DNA of 25,782 nucleotides, taken from assembly GCA_937919435.1 (NCBI GenBank), contig CALFRR010000137.1, positions 1-25,782 of the forward strand, read 5' to 3'. Of the stretch, positions 7,457 through 15,634 are shown piece by piece. Numbering within the stretch: the stretch's first letter is position 1; each line of letters opens with the position of its first letter. The notes under the pieces were generated by a model. The model saw only the letters and a list, made by a program, of their open reading frames with translations. It was not told where the DNA came from and did no database searches. Source of the stretch: an uncultured Alphaproteobacteria bacterium (GTDB lineage Bacteria > Pseudomonadota > Alphaproteobacteria > Rhizobiales > Ancalomicrobiaceae). Position numbers and translations under genes: made by a program.

Positions 7457-8392
7457 TCACATCTTCGCGCCCGGCTCCGGCACGAAGGCGATCCCGAGAT
7501 CGTCGAAGCCCTTCTCCAGGATGGTGCGGATCTCGGCGTACTTCGGATCGTCGAACGACGGCAGCAGCATCGGTTTGCGCGGATAGCCGGCGTCGAAGCC
7601 GCGGGCGTAGAGCGCCATGTGCGAGGCGATCGTCGAATCGGTGAAGTGCAGTTTCGCCGACAGCTGCATCATCACCAGATAGGCCTTGCGGGCCCGGTCC
7701 CATTCGCCGGCGAAGGTCGCCCGGACCAGTTCGGTCATGATCTCCGGCGCCCAGTTGTTGATGCCGGAGATCGCCGCCCGGACCCCCATGTGGTAGAGCG
7801 GCAGCCATCCGGTCGAGGTCCCGGCGATGAACTGGAACGGCAACCCCGCCTCCTGCGCGCCGTAGGCGACCTGGCTGATGAAGCCGATCGACAGCGGGCT
7901 GTCCTTCATGCCCGAAAGCCCCAGCGCCTGCAGCTTCTTCACCGTGGCGAGGTTGAAGGTGTAACGCGACGTCTCCGGGTTGTTGTAGGCGAAGACCGGG
8001 ATCTCCACCGCCTCGATGATCGCCTTGTAGTAGCCGATCACCGCCTCGTCGGTGTGCTTGTAATAGAACGGCGGCACCGCGCCGACCGCATCGACGCCGA
8101 TCTTCTCCGCGCCCTTCGCCAGCGCCACCGCACCGTCGGTGTCGATGCAGCCGACGTGCGGGAACAGGATCTTGCCGGAGAAGCCGGTGGCCACTTCCTT
8201 GGCGAGGGCGAACACCACCAGCCGCTCGTCGGCGGTCATCAGCGGGCCGGCACCGTAGGAGCCGGTCAGGAACAGACCGTCGACGCCCTTGGCGAACATC
8301 CATTCCATGTGCCTGCGGGTCTTGGCGACGTCGAGCGCCCCGGAAGCGTCGAAGATGGTGATGTTGGGAACGAGTGAACCCTGGATCGGCAT
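7457..8392 (-). CDS. Dihydrodipicolinate synthase / KDG-aldolase family lyase
   Basis: This 311-residue class I (Schiff-base) aldolase is of the DapA/NanA/KDG-aldolase superfamily. The catalytic Tyr lies in VFAYNNPE (Y136) and the Schiff-base Lys in LSGMKDSP (K163); VPPFYYKHTDEAVIGYY is typical of the fold. The usual pyruvate-carboxylate loop GT/STGE is replaced by GSYGA (residues 44-48), placing a bulky Tyr in the pocket. Known family reactions cleave or form pyruvate C-C bonds. Given the neighbours, a 2-keto-3-deoxy acid is the likely substrate rather than lysine biosynthesis. The ATG at 8392 follows GAGGAG, which overlaps the stop of the dehydrogenase gene upstream. Reversible lyase or hydratase-aldolase activity both remain possible. 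Confidence 0.93.
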   Translation of the reverse strand: MPIQGSLVPNITIFDASGALDVAKTRRHMEWMFAKGVDGLFLTGSYGAGPLMTADERLVVFALAKEVATGFSGKILFPHVGCIDTDGAVALAKGAEKIGVDAVGAVPPFYYKHTDEAVIGYYKAIIEAVEIPVFAYNNPETSRYTFNLATVKKLQALGLSGMKDSPLSIGFISQVAYGAQEAGLPFQFIAGTSTGWLPLYHMGVRAAISGINNWAPEIMTELVRATFAGEWDRARKAYLVMMQLSAKLHFTDSTIASHMALYARGFDAGYPRKPMLLPSFDDPKYAEIRTILEKGFDDLGIAFVPEPGAKM

Positions 8393-8405
8393 GGGGATGG
8401 ACTCC

Positions 8406-9389
8406 TCAGGAATGGATCGGTGACGCCGGGCGGGCGTCGAGAGCGGAAGGGTTGACCACGCAGCCGGTCCGGCCGTGCACCAGCACGTCGACGAGGTTGC
8501 GGGCGACGATGCGGGAGACTTCGGCGGCGGCCTCGATCGAGGTCGCGGCGAGATGCGGGGTGAGCACGGCGCCGCTCGACCGGAGCGGCGAATCGAGCGG
8601 CAGCGGCTCCGGATCGAAGGCGTCGATCGCCGCGCCGGCGATCCGCTTCTCGGCGAGCGCCGCACACAGCGCCGCCTCGTCGACCAGCCCGCCCCGGGCG
8701 GTGTTGACCAGGATCGCCGTCGGCTTCATCGCGGCGAGCCGGCGGGCATCGACGATGCCGCGGGTCGCTTCGCCGAGCGGCAGGGCGAGCAGCAGGAAAT
8801 CGGCGGCGGCGAAGACCTCGTCGGCCGACACCAGCTCGACGCCGGGATCGGCGTCGCCCACCTCCGCCGCCGGATCGTGGGCGACCACCCGGACCCCGAA
8901 GCCGGAGAGCAGTTGCACGATCCGCCGGCCGATGTTGCCGAGGCCGAGGATGCCGATCGTCTTGCCGGCGATCTCCGAACCGGCGGTGCGTTCCCACCGC
9001 CCGGCCTTGAGGATCTCGATGTGGCGGTCGATCCGCCGCGCCGCCATCAGCATCAGCGCGACGGTCAGCTCGGCGACCGCGTTGCGGTTGGCGCCGGGCG
9101 CGTTGGCGACCAGCACGCCGGCGGCGGTCGCCGCATCGACGTCGATCGCGTCGAGGCCGGTGCCGTGCATGTGGATCAGCTTCAGCCGGCGGCCGGCGGC
9201 GACCACACCGGCGTCGACCGGATCGTTGCCGACCACCAGCGCATCGGCATCGCCGATCTCGGCGGCGATCTCGTCCGCCGTCATCGTCGGTTTCGAGGCC
9301 CGGACCACGTCGATGCCATGGCCGACCAGCCAGTCGACGGCGTCGGGCGCGGTCCGCCCGAACGACTTGGAAGTGACCAGCACCTTCAT
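8406..9389 (-). CDS. D-isomer-specific 2-hydroxyacid dehydrogenase, NAD(P)-dependent
   Basis: This 327-residue member of the D-2-hydroxyacid dehydrogenase family (glyoxylate/hydroxypyruvate reductase, phosphoglycerate dehydrogenase relatives) has the Rossmann motif GILGLGNIGRR (146-156). Its catalytic triad is R232 (NTARGGLVDE), E261 (DAFDPEPLP) and H279 (LTPHLAATS). It would reduce a 2-oxoacid to a D-2-hydroxyacid, or the reverse. D-171-172 (AHDP) after the second strand favours NADH over NADPH, though this is only suggestive. Its ATG overlaps the kinase stop as ATGA (9389-9386), and it sits between the kinase and the aldolase. It may reduce an aldolase product such as glyoxylate or hydroxypyruvate, or oxidise the incoming hydroxyacid. 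Confidence 0.94.
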   Translation of the reverse strand: MKVLVTSKSFGRTAPDAVDWLVGHGIDVVRASKPTMTADEIAAEIGDADALVVGNDPVDAGVVAAGRRLKLIHMHGTGLDAIDVDAATAAGVLVANAPGANRNAVAELTVALMLMAARRIDRHIEILKAGRWERTAGSEIAGKTIGILGLGNIGRRIVQLLSGFGVRVVAHDPAAEVGDADPGVELVSADEVFAAADFLLLALPLGEATRGIVDARRLAAMKPTAILVNTARGGLVDEAALCAALAEKRIAGAAIDAFDPEPLPLDSPLRSSGAVLTPHLAATSIEAAAEVSRIVARNLVDVLVHGRTGCVVNPSALDARPASPIHS

Positions 9390-10906
9390 GGGTGCCCCCT
9401 TCGATCGAAAGAAATCGTGCGGACGGCGTCGACCAGACGCTCGTGCTCGCGATGAAGTGTGCGGTAGCGCGCCGCGGCTTCCGGATCGGGCAGACGGACG
9501 ACGTCGCCGCTCCGCGGCCGGTCGAAGGCCGGCCGGTCGACGAGGCCGAGCCCCATCAGGCCGAGGACGGCGGCACCGGCGATCGACCCCTCTCCGTCCT
9601 GCGGCGTCGCCACCGGTCGGCCGAGGACGTCGGCGAGCAGCTGCGGCAGCATCCGCGCCCGGCACAGCCCACCGGTCAGCACCACCGTCGGCTCGGTCTC
9701 GATGTGGCGGTCCATCAGCCCGATCACCGAGGCGAGGTCGTAGGCGACCGCCTCGTGGAAGGCGCGGGCGATGTGGCCGAGGTGATGATCGGGGCAGAGC
9801 CCGAAGATCGTCCCCTTGAGCCGTCCGTCCCAGGTCGGCGACCGTGCGGTCCGCAGATAGGGCAGCACCTTCAACCCGTCGGCACCCGGCGGGATGCCCT
9901 CGGCGCGCCGGTCGAGCAGATCGAAGGCGGCGTCGCGCCCACCGCCCGCCTCGGCGACGAGATCGGCGAGCCAGGCGAAGGCGTTGCCGACGTTGGTCAG
10001 GATCCCGCCGTAGGCCCACAGGTCCGGCGTCAGCGAGAAGCACCAGAGGCTCGCCGTCTCGTCGGTGATCGGCCGGTCGGTGACGCAGCGCGCCGCCCCG
10101 GAAGTGCCGAGGTCGATGTTGATCGCCCCGTTGCGCGAGGCGCCCGAGCCGAGATTGGCGAGCGGACCGTCGCCGGCACCGAGGAAGACCACCACGTCGC
10201 GCCGCAGCCCGAGCCCGGCGAGCGGCCCGTCGGGCAGCAGCGGCAGCGGTTCGAGCCCGGAGATCGGTCGCGACAGCCGCCGCTCGTCGATCCCGGCGAC
10301 GTCGAGCGCCGGCCCGTACCACTCGTGGCGGCGGATGTCGAACAGCCCGGTCGCCGACGCCATCGAATGGTCGACCACCCCGTCGCCGACCAGCGGTGCG
10401 GTGACGTATTCCTTGATCGAGACGAAACGCGCGGCGGCGCCATGGATCTCCGGACGGTGGCCGGCGAGCCAGGCGAGCTTGGCGATCGGGAAGATCGAAC
10501 TCGTCGGGCAGCCGGTCGTCGGATAGAAGCCGAGCGGCCCGAGCCGTTCGACGATCGTCGCTGCCTCCCGCTCGGCGCGCCCGTCCGACCACAGGATGTT
10601 GCGGCAGAGCGGCCGGCCGGCGGCATCGAGCGCGATGATTCCGTAGAGCTGCGAGGAGAAGGCGATCGCTCCGATCCGGCCCGGTTCGGCCGCCGCCTCG
10701 CCGAGGCAGAGGGCGATCGCCCGGAAGGCCTCGGCGCGGACCAGATCGGGATCCTGCTCTTCGAAGCCGGGTGCCGGCCGGATCGTGCCGTATTCGATCT
10801 TCGCCCGTGCGGCGATCGCACCGGTCGCGTCGTAGACCATCGCGCGGACCGAGGAGGTTCCGATGTCGACGGCGAGAACCCGATCGGCGGAGGTTGTGAT
10901 GGACAT
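9386..10906 (-). CDS. FGGY-family kinase, gluconokinase-like
   Basis: The 506-residue protein has the FGGY layout: phosphate loop VDIGTSSVRAMVYD (13-26), IAFSSQLYGIIALD, NILWSDGRAE, GCPTSSIFPIAKLAWL, catalytic Asp in GAGDGPLANLGSGA (D246), INIDLGTSGAARCV, and VVLTGGLCRARMLPQLL near the C-terminus. DIGTSS together with GDGPLANLGSGA resembles the gluconokinase branch more than glycerol or xylulose kinases. It would phosphorylate an aldonate or sugar entering through the adjacent TRAP importer. The ATG at 10906 has GAGGAGG, which overlaps the dctM stop. The stop overlaps the dehydrogenase start, so it is tightly co-translated. Aldonate specificity is inferred. Confidence 0.93.
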   Translation of the reverse strand: MSITTSADRVLAVDIGTSSVRAMVYDATGAIAARAKIEYGTIRPAPGFEEQDPDLVRAEAFRAIALCLGEAAAEPGRIGAIAFSSQLYGIIALDAAGRPLCRNILWSDGRAEREAATIVERLGPLGFYPTTGCPTSSIFPIAKLAWLAGHRPEIHGAAARFVSIKEYVTAPLVGDGVVDHSMASATGLFDIRRHEWYGPALDVAGIDERRLSRPISGLEPLPLLPDGPLAGLGLRRDVVVFLGAGDGPLANLGSGASRNGAINIDLGTSGAARCVTDRPITDETASLWCFSLTPDLWAYGGILTNVGNAFAWLADLVAEAGGGRDAAFDLLDRRAEGIPPGADGLKVLPYLRTARSPTWDGRLKGTIFGLCPDHHLGHIARAFHEAVAYDLASVIGLMDRHIETEPTVVLTGGLCRARMLPQLLADVLGRPVATPQDGEGSIAGAAVLGLMGLGLVDRPAFDRPRSGDVVRLPDPEAAARYRTLHREHERLVDAVRTISFDRRGHP

Positions 10907-10916
10907 GCGTGCCTCC

Positions 10917-12200
10917 TCAGCCGCCGTAGAGACCGAAGACTTCCTTGGGCAAGAAGACGATGATCTCGGGGAACAGCACCGACAGGAACAGCGCGGCGTA
11001 GACGACCAGGATGAACGGCATCAACTCGCTCACGACCTCGGAGAGCGAACTCTTCGACATCGAACAGCCGAGATAGATCAGCGTACCGACCGGCGGCGTG
11101 ATCAGGCCGGCGGTGAGCGTGGAGCAGAAGAACACGCCGAAGTAGATCGGATCGATCCCGAAGGCGGCGACCGGGCCGACGAAGATCGGCGTCAGGATCA
11201 GGATCGCCGGGGTCAGGTCCATGATCATACCGACGATGAACAGGATGCCGAAGGTCACGGCCATGAACGTCATCGGCGAATGGATCGTGGCGACCAGCAG
11301 TTCGGTGGTCTGTTGCGGCACCCGCTGATAGGTGAGGATCCAGCCGACCGCGGTCGCCGCACCGACGATCGCCATCACCGCACCGGATCCCTTCATCGCC
11401 GCCGCCATCATCTTCGGCAGATCGCGGATGTCGAATTCGCGATAGACGAAGCTGCCGACCGCCCAGGCGTAGATCACCGCCATCGCCGAGGTCTCGGTCG
11501 GGGTCATGAAGCCGGCGGTGATCGACACCATGATCAGCACCGGGAAGACCAGGGCCCAGGCGATGCCGCGGGTGTCGCCGAAGTCGATGTCGGGCACGTC
11601 GACGCCCCAGCCGCGCCGCTTGCAGACCCACCAGGCGACGGCGCATTCGCCGATCACGATCAGCGTTCCGATCAGGAAGCCGCCGGTGAACAGCGCGGCG
11701 ACCGAATCGCCGGTGGTCGAGCCGTAGACGATCATCGGGATCGACGGCGGGATGATCGGCCCGACGATGCCGCCGGCGGCGATCGTCGCCGCCGCGAAGG
11801 CAGGCCCGTACCCCTGACGGACCATCGCCGGATACATGATCGCGCCGATCGCCAGCATGGTGGCGATCGCCGAGCCGTTGATCGCCGCGAACAGGCCACA
11901 GGAGACCAGCGAGACGATGGCGAGACCGCCGGGCACGTCCTTGACCGCCCGCGACACCGCCGCGACGATCCGGCGGGTCATCCCGCCGCCGTTCATGATC
12001 TCGCCGGCGAGGATGAAGAACAGCATCGCGGTCAGGCCGAAGTTGTCGACCGAGACCATGAACTTCTGGGCGAAGACCAGCAGGTCGGCATCCATCAGCA
12101 TGAGCATCGCCACCGCCGCCGCGGCCAGCGCCAGCACCACCGGCACGCCGATCGCGAAGAGAACGCCGAACAGGCCGAGATAGAGAGCGAGCGTGCTCAT
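10917..12200 (-). CDS. dctM: TRAP transporter large permease, DctM type (TRAP-1)
   Basis: The 427-residue polytopic membrane protein has the DctM fold of about 12 hydrophobic segments. Family patterns include MLFFILAGEIMNGGGMTRRIV, SAIATMLAIGAIMYPAM, GGIVGPIIPPSIPMIVYG, GFMTPTETSAMAVIYA, DLTPAILILTPIF and LITPPVGTLIYLG. It is the cation-coupled channel subunit that moves the solute delivered by DctP. The ATG at 12200 overlaps the dctQ stop by 4 nt (ATGA), and only 10 nt separates its own stop from the kinase start. An upstream in-frame extension of 31 basic residues lies inside dctQ and was not used. Confidence 0.96.
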   Translation of the reverse strand: MSTLALYLGLFGVLFAIGVPVVLALAAAAVAMLMLMDADLLVFAQKFMVSVDNFGLTAMLFFILAGEIMNGGGMTRRIVAAVSRAVKDVPGGLAIVSLVSCGLFAAINGSAIATMLAIGAIMYPAMVRQGYGPAFAAATIAAGGIVGPIIPPSIPMIVYGSTTGDSVAALFTGGFLIGTLIVIGECAVAWWVCKRRGWGVDVPDIDFGDTRGIAWALVFPVLIMVSITAGFMTPTETSAMAVIYAWAVGSFVYREFDIRDLPKMMAAAMKGSGAVMAIVGAATAVGWILTYQRVPQQTTELLVATIHSPMTFMAVTFGILFIVGMIMDLTPAILILTPIFVGPVAAFGIDPIYFGVFFCSTLTAGLITPPVGTLIYLGCSMSKSSLSEVVSELMPFILVVYAALFLSVLFPEIIVFLPKEVFGLYGG

Positions 12201-12688
12201 GCGGTCCTCCCCCGGGTCAGATCGGCGGCGATGCGGACGAGGCGGATCGCGCCGATCACCGTCCAGATCGCACCGGCGATCACCCCCGGCCACATCAGCA
12301 GGGTGGTCGACATGTTGGTCGCCGCCAGCGGCACGTCGCCGGTGAGGATGGTGAAACGCCAGCCGTGCCAGGCCAGCACCCCGCCGACCACGGTCAGCGA
12401 CAGCGCATAGACCAGGCGGTGGAGTTGCGTCGGCCAGCCGCCCATCTTGGCGATGTTGTCGAAGCCGATGTGTTCGTTGCGGATGAAGCTCTCGGTGATG
12501 GCGATGAACATCGCCCAGACGAAGAGGATGCGGATCACTTCTTCGGACCAGACCAGAGACGTGGAGAAGACGTAGCGCATGGTCGCATTGCCGAACATGA
12601 TCAGGGTCATCGCGACCCCGAGGACGGTCAGGATCCAGATCTCGACACGGCGCAGGAGATCGACCGCGGGGCGGGGATCATCGGACAT
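12197..12688 (-). CDS. dctQ: TRAP transporter small permease, DctQ type (TRAP-1)
   Basis: The 163-residue protein has four predicted membrane helices (roughly 17-37, 50-70, 90-110 and 128-150). The DctQ pattern FGNATMRYVFSTSLVWSEE leads into RILFVWAMFIAITESF and NEHIGFD. It partners DctM in a TRAP permease. The ATG at 12688 was chosen because AGAGG lies upstream and the N-terminus is then short and cytoplasmic; the open frame extends 24 codons further without a plausible leader. It starts 68 nt after the dctP stop, and a strong hairpin fills that gap. Confidence 0.94.
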   Translation of the reverse strand: MSDDPRPAVDLLRRVEIWILTVLGVAMTLIMFGNATMRYVFSTSLVWSEEVIRILFVWAMFIAITESFIRNEHIGFDNIAKMGGWPTQLHRLVYALSLTVVGGVLAWHGWRFTILTGDVPLAATNMSTTLLMWPGVIAGAIWTVIGAIRLVRIAADLTRGRTA

Positions 12689-12719
12689 TTGGGGACCTCT
12701 CGGATGAGGTGAGAGCGAC

Positions 12720-12747
12720 GGCGGACCCGGTCGACACCGGGTCCGCC
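12720..12747 (-). other. Strong intergenic hairpin between dctP and dctQ (TRAP-1)
   Basis: GGCGGACCCGGT (12720-12731) and ACCGGGTCCGCC (12736-12747) form a perfect 12-bp stem with a 4-nt loop, beginning 9 nt after the dctP stop. No U-tract follows, so it is more likely a 3'-end stabilising or partially terminating structure, a known way to produce more binding protein than permease from one operon. Confidence 0.65.
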
Positions 12748-12756
12748 CCTTCCGGC

Positions 12757-13749
12757 TCACTTGGCCGCGGCCTCGAGCACCTTCTCGAGGGTCGTCTGAT
12801 AGACCGTGCCGTATTCCTTCTTGGCCCAGTCGAAGGCCGGCGCCGCGGCCTTCTGGAACTCCGCCTTCTCCGCATCGGTGAGGATGGCGATCTGCGACTT
12901 CTTACCGATCTCGTCGAGATAGGCCTGCTGCTGGTCGCGGCCGCGCTGGCGCTGCCACAGGCGCAGATCGTAAATCGTGTCGCGGACCAGCTTCTGCGTC
13001 GCCGCCGGCAGCTTGTCCCACTTCACCTTCGAATAGTAGACCGGCACCGACGAATAGACGTGATCGGTCTTCGAGACGTACTTCTGCTGCTCGTAGAACT
13101 TGTTGGTGGCGATCAGCGACAGTGGATTCTCCTGACCGTCGACGACGCGGGTGGCGAGCGCGTTGTAGATCTCGGTGAAGGCGAGCGGGGTCGGGCTGGC
13201 ACCGAGATCGCCGAAATACTTCATCTGCAGCCGGTTCTGCTGGGTGCGCAGCTTGATCCCCTTGAGATCGCCGGGCGCCCGGATCGGCCGGGTGTTGTTG
13301 GTGAGCTCGCGGAAGCCGTTCTCCCAGAAGGCGATGCCGACGAGGCCCTTGGCCTCCATCGCCTTCAGCAGTTCGGCGCCGACCGGCCCGTCGAGCACCT
13401 TGTCGGCCTGCGCCTCGTTGATGAAGACGTAGGGCGTCTCCAGCACGTAGTAGACGGGGTTGTGCTGACCGAGCGGGCCGGTGGTGGTGGCGAGCACGTC
13501 GGTGAGGCCGGCCTGCAGCTGGCCGATGATCTCGCCTTCCGAACCGAGCTGACCGCCGGGGAAGACCTGGACGTCGATGGTCGGATCGGCCTTCTCGATG
13601 CGCTTCTCGAATTCGAGCGCGGCTTCGTGGATCGGCCCGCCGGCGGTGCCGTACCCGATCTTGATGACGGTCCGGTCGGCCGCCATCGCCTGACCGGCGG
13701 CGAAGCCGGCGAGGACGAGGACGGTCGCCATCAACTTGCGACGCGACAT
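12757..13749 (-). CDS. dctP: TRAP transporter periplasmic solute-binding protein, DctP family (TRAP-1)
   Basis: The 330-residue exported protein has a Sec-type signal (basic SRRK, hydrophobic core, cleavage near AMA-AD at about residue 23). The DctP core follows: FPGGQLGSEGEIIGQLQAG, LETPYVF, FWENGFRELTN and VDGQENP. R168 in KLRTQQN aligns with the arginine that holds the ligand carboxylate in most TRAP binding proteins, so an organic or sugar acid ligand is expected. The RTQQNR segment replaces the common RVMQNP of sugar-acid TRAP proteins, including the paralogue at 18400, so the ligand is probably different. The ATG at 13749 has a good GGAGGAA. It is the first gene of the operon and its promoter lies near 13952-13979. 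Confidence 0.95.
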   Translation of the reverse strand: MSRRKLMATVLVLAGFAAGQAMAADRTVIKIGYGTAGGPIHEAALEFEKRIEKADPTIDVQVFPGGQLGSEGEIIGQLQAGLTDVLATTTGPLGQHNPVYYVLETPYVFINEAQADKVLDGPVGAELLKAMEAKGLVGIAFWENGFRELTNNTRPIRAPGDLKGIKLRTQQNRLQMKYFGDLGASPTPLAFTEIYNALATRVVDGQENPLSLIATNKFYEQQKYVSKTDHVYSSVPVYYSKVKWDKLPAATQKLVRDTIYDLRLWQRQRGRDQQQAYLDEIGKKSQIAILTDAEKAEFQKAAAPAFDWAKKEYGTVYQTTLEKVLEAAAK

Positions 13750-13940
13750 GGGATTTCCTCCGAAGTTTCGTTTCTTGTGTTCTCGCCCACCCGGCGTCCC
13801 GCAGGGAGCGTCGAGCGGCAGGCCCGCGCCGTCCTGCGGCTCGGGGGGAGGATCGGGATCGGCGGCGCCGGCCGGCAACCCGGAGGACCACCCTCCGGGC
13901 ACGGCCACAGGGCCGATTCGACGAGCCCTTCTGTAACCAC

Positions 13941-13979
13941 GCTACGAATGTAATACTACTACTTTCTCGACTCCTGTCA
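13941..13979 (-). promoter_or_regulatory. Promoter and operator of the TRAP-1 catabolic operon
   Basis: On the minus strand a perfect -35 TTGACA (13979-13974) is followed after 16 nt by TAGTAT (13957-13952), which matches TATAAT at 4 of 6 positions. GTAGT-AGT-ATTAC (13961-13949), an imperfect inverted repeat, overlaps the -10. GTAG recurs at 13944-13941. The same arrangement, in the same register to the -35, occurs before the MRJP gene. GTARTN3AYTAC resembles HexR-type (RpiR family) operators, so the RpiR gene in this operon is the first candidate regulator. The leader would be about 195 nt. Confidence 0.7.
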
Positions 13980-13993
13980 ATCGCAGGGTCGTC

Positions 13994-14024
13994 GCACGGG
14001 AGCGACCGACGGTCGCCCCCGTGC
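13994..14024 (-). terminator. Terminator-like hairpin after the MRJP gene
   Basis: Arms 13994-14007 and 14011-14024 pair at 13 of 14 positions around a 3-nt loop, 10 nt past the MRJP stop and just before the TRAP-1 promoter. No U-tract follows. It would insulate the two units. Confidence 0.5.
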
Positions 14025-14034
14025 CCGGCCCCGC

Positions 14035-15228
14035 TCACGGGGCGGTGTAGGGCTTACCGACGCCCGGGATCTTCCAGATCCGGAAATTCGGCACCGCAGG
14101 CTTCTCGAAGTCCATCGTCCCGTCGACGAACTTGTTGAGATGATTGGAGATCACGTAGAGCGCGCCGTCGCTGCCCCAGCTGAAGGTGTCCGGCCAGACC
14201 ATCGCCGGATCGTGGACGAAGCGCTCGAGGAGGTTGCGCGCCGGATCGTACTTCATCAGCCCGTCGAGGGTCAGCGCGGTCAGATAGACGTTGCCGTCGC
14301 GATCGGCGGTCATCCCGTCGGTGTTGGAGGGCAGGGTCGCGACCTTCTTCACCGCCGCCTGGACCATCGGTTCCGGCGTGGCGAAGTCGCGCAGCACCGC
14401 GGTGTCGAGCGACCACAGCACGTTGCCGGTGAGGTTGGTCCAGTAGAGGGTCTTCTTGTCGCCGGACAGCGCGATGCCGTCGGCGCCGGTCATCATCGGC
14501 CCGCCCTTGGTCACCGGCAGACCTTCCATGTTGAAGAAGTAGTTCGGGTCGGCGATCGTGAACATCGTCCGATCCAGCACCCGACGAACCTTGTTCGCCT
14601 TCATGTCATAGACGATGAGGCCACCGTGCGTCGGCGAACAGAAGATTCCGCTGTCGGCGATGTAGGCGAAGCCGGAATCGTTGTCGACGACCACGTCGTT
14701 GAGGAACGAGCACTTGCGGTTCGATTCTTCGTTGGTGAACTCGTAGCGCTGGATCTCCTTGCCGGCCTTGAGATCCCACAGGATCAGTTTCTCGTCGCCC
14801 GGCTTGGTCTCGGCCCCGGCGATCTTGCCCTGATCGAGGATCCACATCACGTCGTTGCGGTCGATCTCGAAGCCGAGCACCGCCTTGAGGCCCTTCGGAT
14901 TGGCCGGATCGTTCATCTCCTCCGACGGGAACGCCTTCAGCACCCAGCCGTCGCCCTTCTTGACCAGCCGCGACAGCGTCGCCGGCATCTCGCGGCCCGC
15001 CCAACGCGCGGTCGACAGGTAGAACTGCCCCTTCGAATCGATCTTGGCGCCCTGGACCAGCACCTTCTCGAAGATCTTGCTCTCCTTCCACGTCTTGGCG
15101 AGCGCCGGATCGGCGATCTCGTAGACGATCTTGTTCAGATCGACGACCGGTTCCGCCTTGCGTTCGGCCGCGGCTGCGGTTCCGGCGGCCAGAGCGAGGA
15201 CGGCGAACATGGAAATCATGGATTTCAT
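14035..15228 (-). CDS. Secreted MRJP/yellow-family beta-propeller protein (lactonase-like)
   Basis: The 397-residue protein starts with a clear Sec signal (MKSMISMFAVLALAAGTAAA, cleavage near residue 20). It then follows the major royal jelly protein/yellow pattern: FEIDRNDVMWILDQGK, LNDVVVDNDSGFAYIADSG, GGLIVYDMKANKVRRVLD, GADGIALSGDKKTLYWTNL, NTDGMTADRDGNVYLTAL and WPDTFSWGSDGALYVISN. The family is a six-bladed propeller related to SMP-30/gluconolactonase enzymes. Bacterial members are poorly characterised and often annotated as L-dopachrome tautomerase-related or gluconolactonase-like. A periplasmic lactonase that opens a sugar lactone before TRAP uptake fits the neighbourhood, but this is inference. 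The ATG at 15228 follows GGGGAGAA. It has its own promoter, sharing an operator with TRAP-1. Confidence 0.88.
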   Translation of the reverse strand: MKSMISMFAVLALAAGTAAAAERKAEPVVDLNKIVYEIADPALAKTWKESKIFEKVLVQGAKIDSKGQFYLSTARWAGREMPATLSRLVKKGDGWVLKAFPSEEMNDPANPKGLKAVLGFEIDRNDVMWILDQGKIAGAETKPGDEKLILWDLKAGKEIQRYEFTNEESNRKCSFLNDVVVDNDSGFAYIADSGIFCSPTHGGLIVYDMKANKVRRVLDRTMFTIADPNYFFNMEGLPVTKGGPMMTGADGIALSGDKKTLYWTNLTGNVLWSLDTAVLRDFATPEPMVQAAVKKVATLPSNTDGMTADRDGNVYLTALTLDGLMKYDPARNLLERFVHDPAMVWPDTFSWGSDGALYVISNHLNKFVDGTMDFEKPAVPNFRIWKIPGVGKPYTAP

Positions 15229-15506
15229 CGTTTTCTCCCCTTGAAATACGCATTCCCGGATCTCTCGTCCGGCTCTGCCTTCGAAGTCACGACCAGCCGA
15301 GCGCCGCCGGAGACGAGCCGACGACGTTCCGATCGGATCGGCACCCCCGGGGATGCCGCCGAGCCCGTGAGAAAGGACGCACCGACCCGTCCGCCGGCCC
15401 GCGACGCGCGCACCGGCGACGAACACGACCCACGCGAAGACGCTCCGCCCTCGACGACGCGCGTCGAGACGTGCCCCTCGCGGAGATCACATCGGGTATC
15501 TGGCTA

Positions 15507-15545
15507 CTACAAATGTAATGGTACTACTACGCCGACGACTGTCAA
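15507..15545 (-). promoter_or_regulatory. Promoter and operator of the MRJP gene
   Basis: On the minus strand a perfect -35 TTGACA (15545-15540) is followed after 16 nt by TACCAT (15523-15518). The inverted repeat GTAGT-ACC-ATTAC (15527-15515) overlaps the -10, and GTAG recurs at 15510-15507. The repeat, the -10 position and the TTACATT-x-GTAG extension are in exactly the register found at the TRAP-1 promoter, so both units are probably co-regulated. Confidence 0.7.
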
Positions 15546-15605
15546 GCCTTCCGTTGCGGAAGCTTCGCGGGGAGAGCCGCGGTCTCCCCTCCCCCGGAAC
15601 GACGA

Positions 15606-15634
15606 AAGCCCCGGACGCCGAGCGGCCGGGGCTT
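15606..15634 (-). terminator. Candidate intrinsic terminator downstream of the dehydratase gene
   Basis: AAGCCCCGG (15606-15614) and CCGGGGCTT (15626-15634) form a perfect 9-bp stem with an 11-nt loop. Read leftwards the stem is followed by TCGTCGTT, a weak U-containing tail, so it may stop readthrough from the dehydratase transcript before the MRJP promoter. Confidence 0.5.

Noticed and set aside
10863..12410. A 515-codon open frame on the plus strand across dctM and dctQ of TRAP-1
   Set aside because: Its extreme Arg/His/Asp content is typical of antisense translation of membrane-protein genes; the minus-strand TRAP genes are unambiguous.
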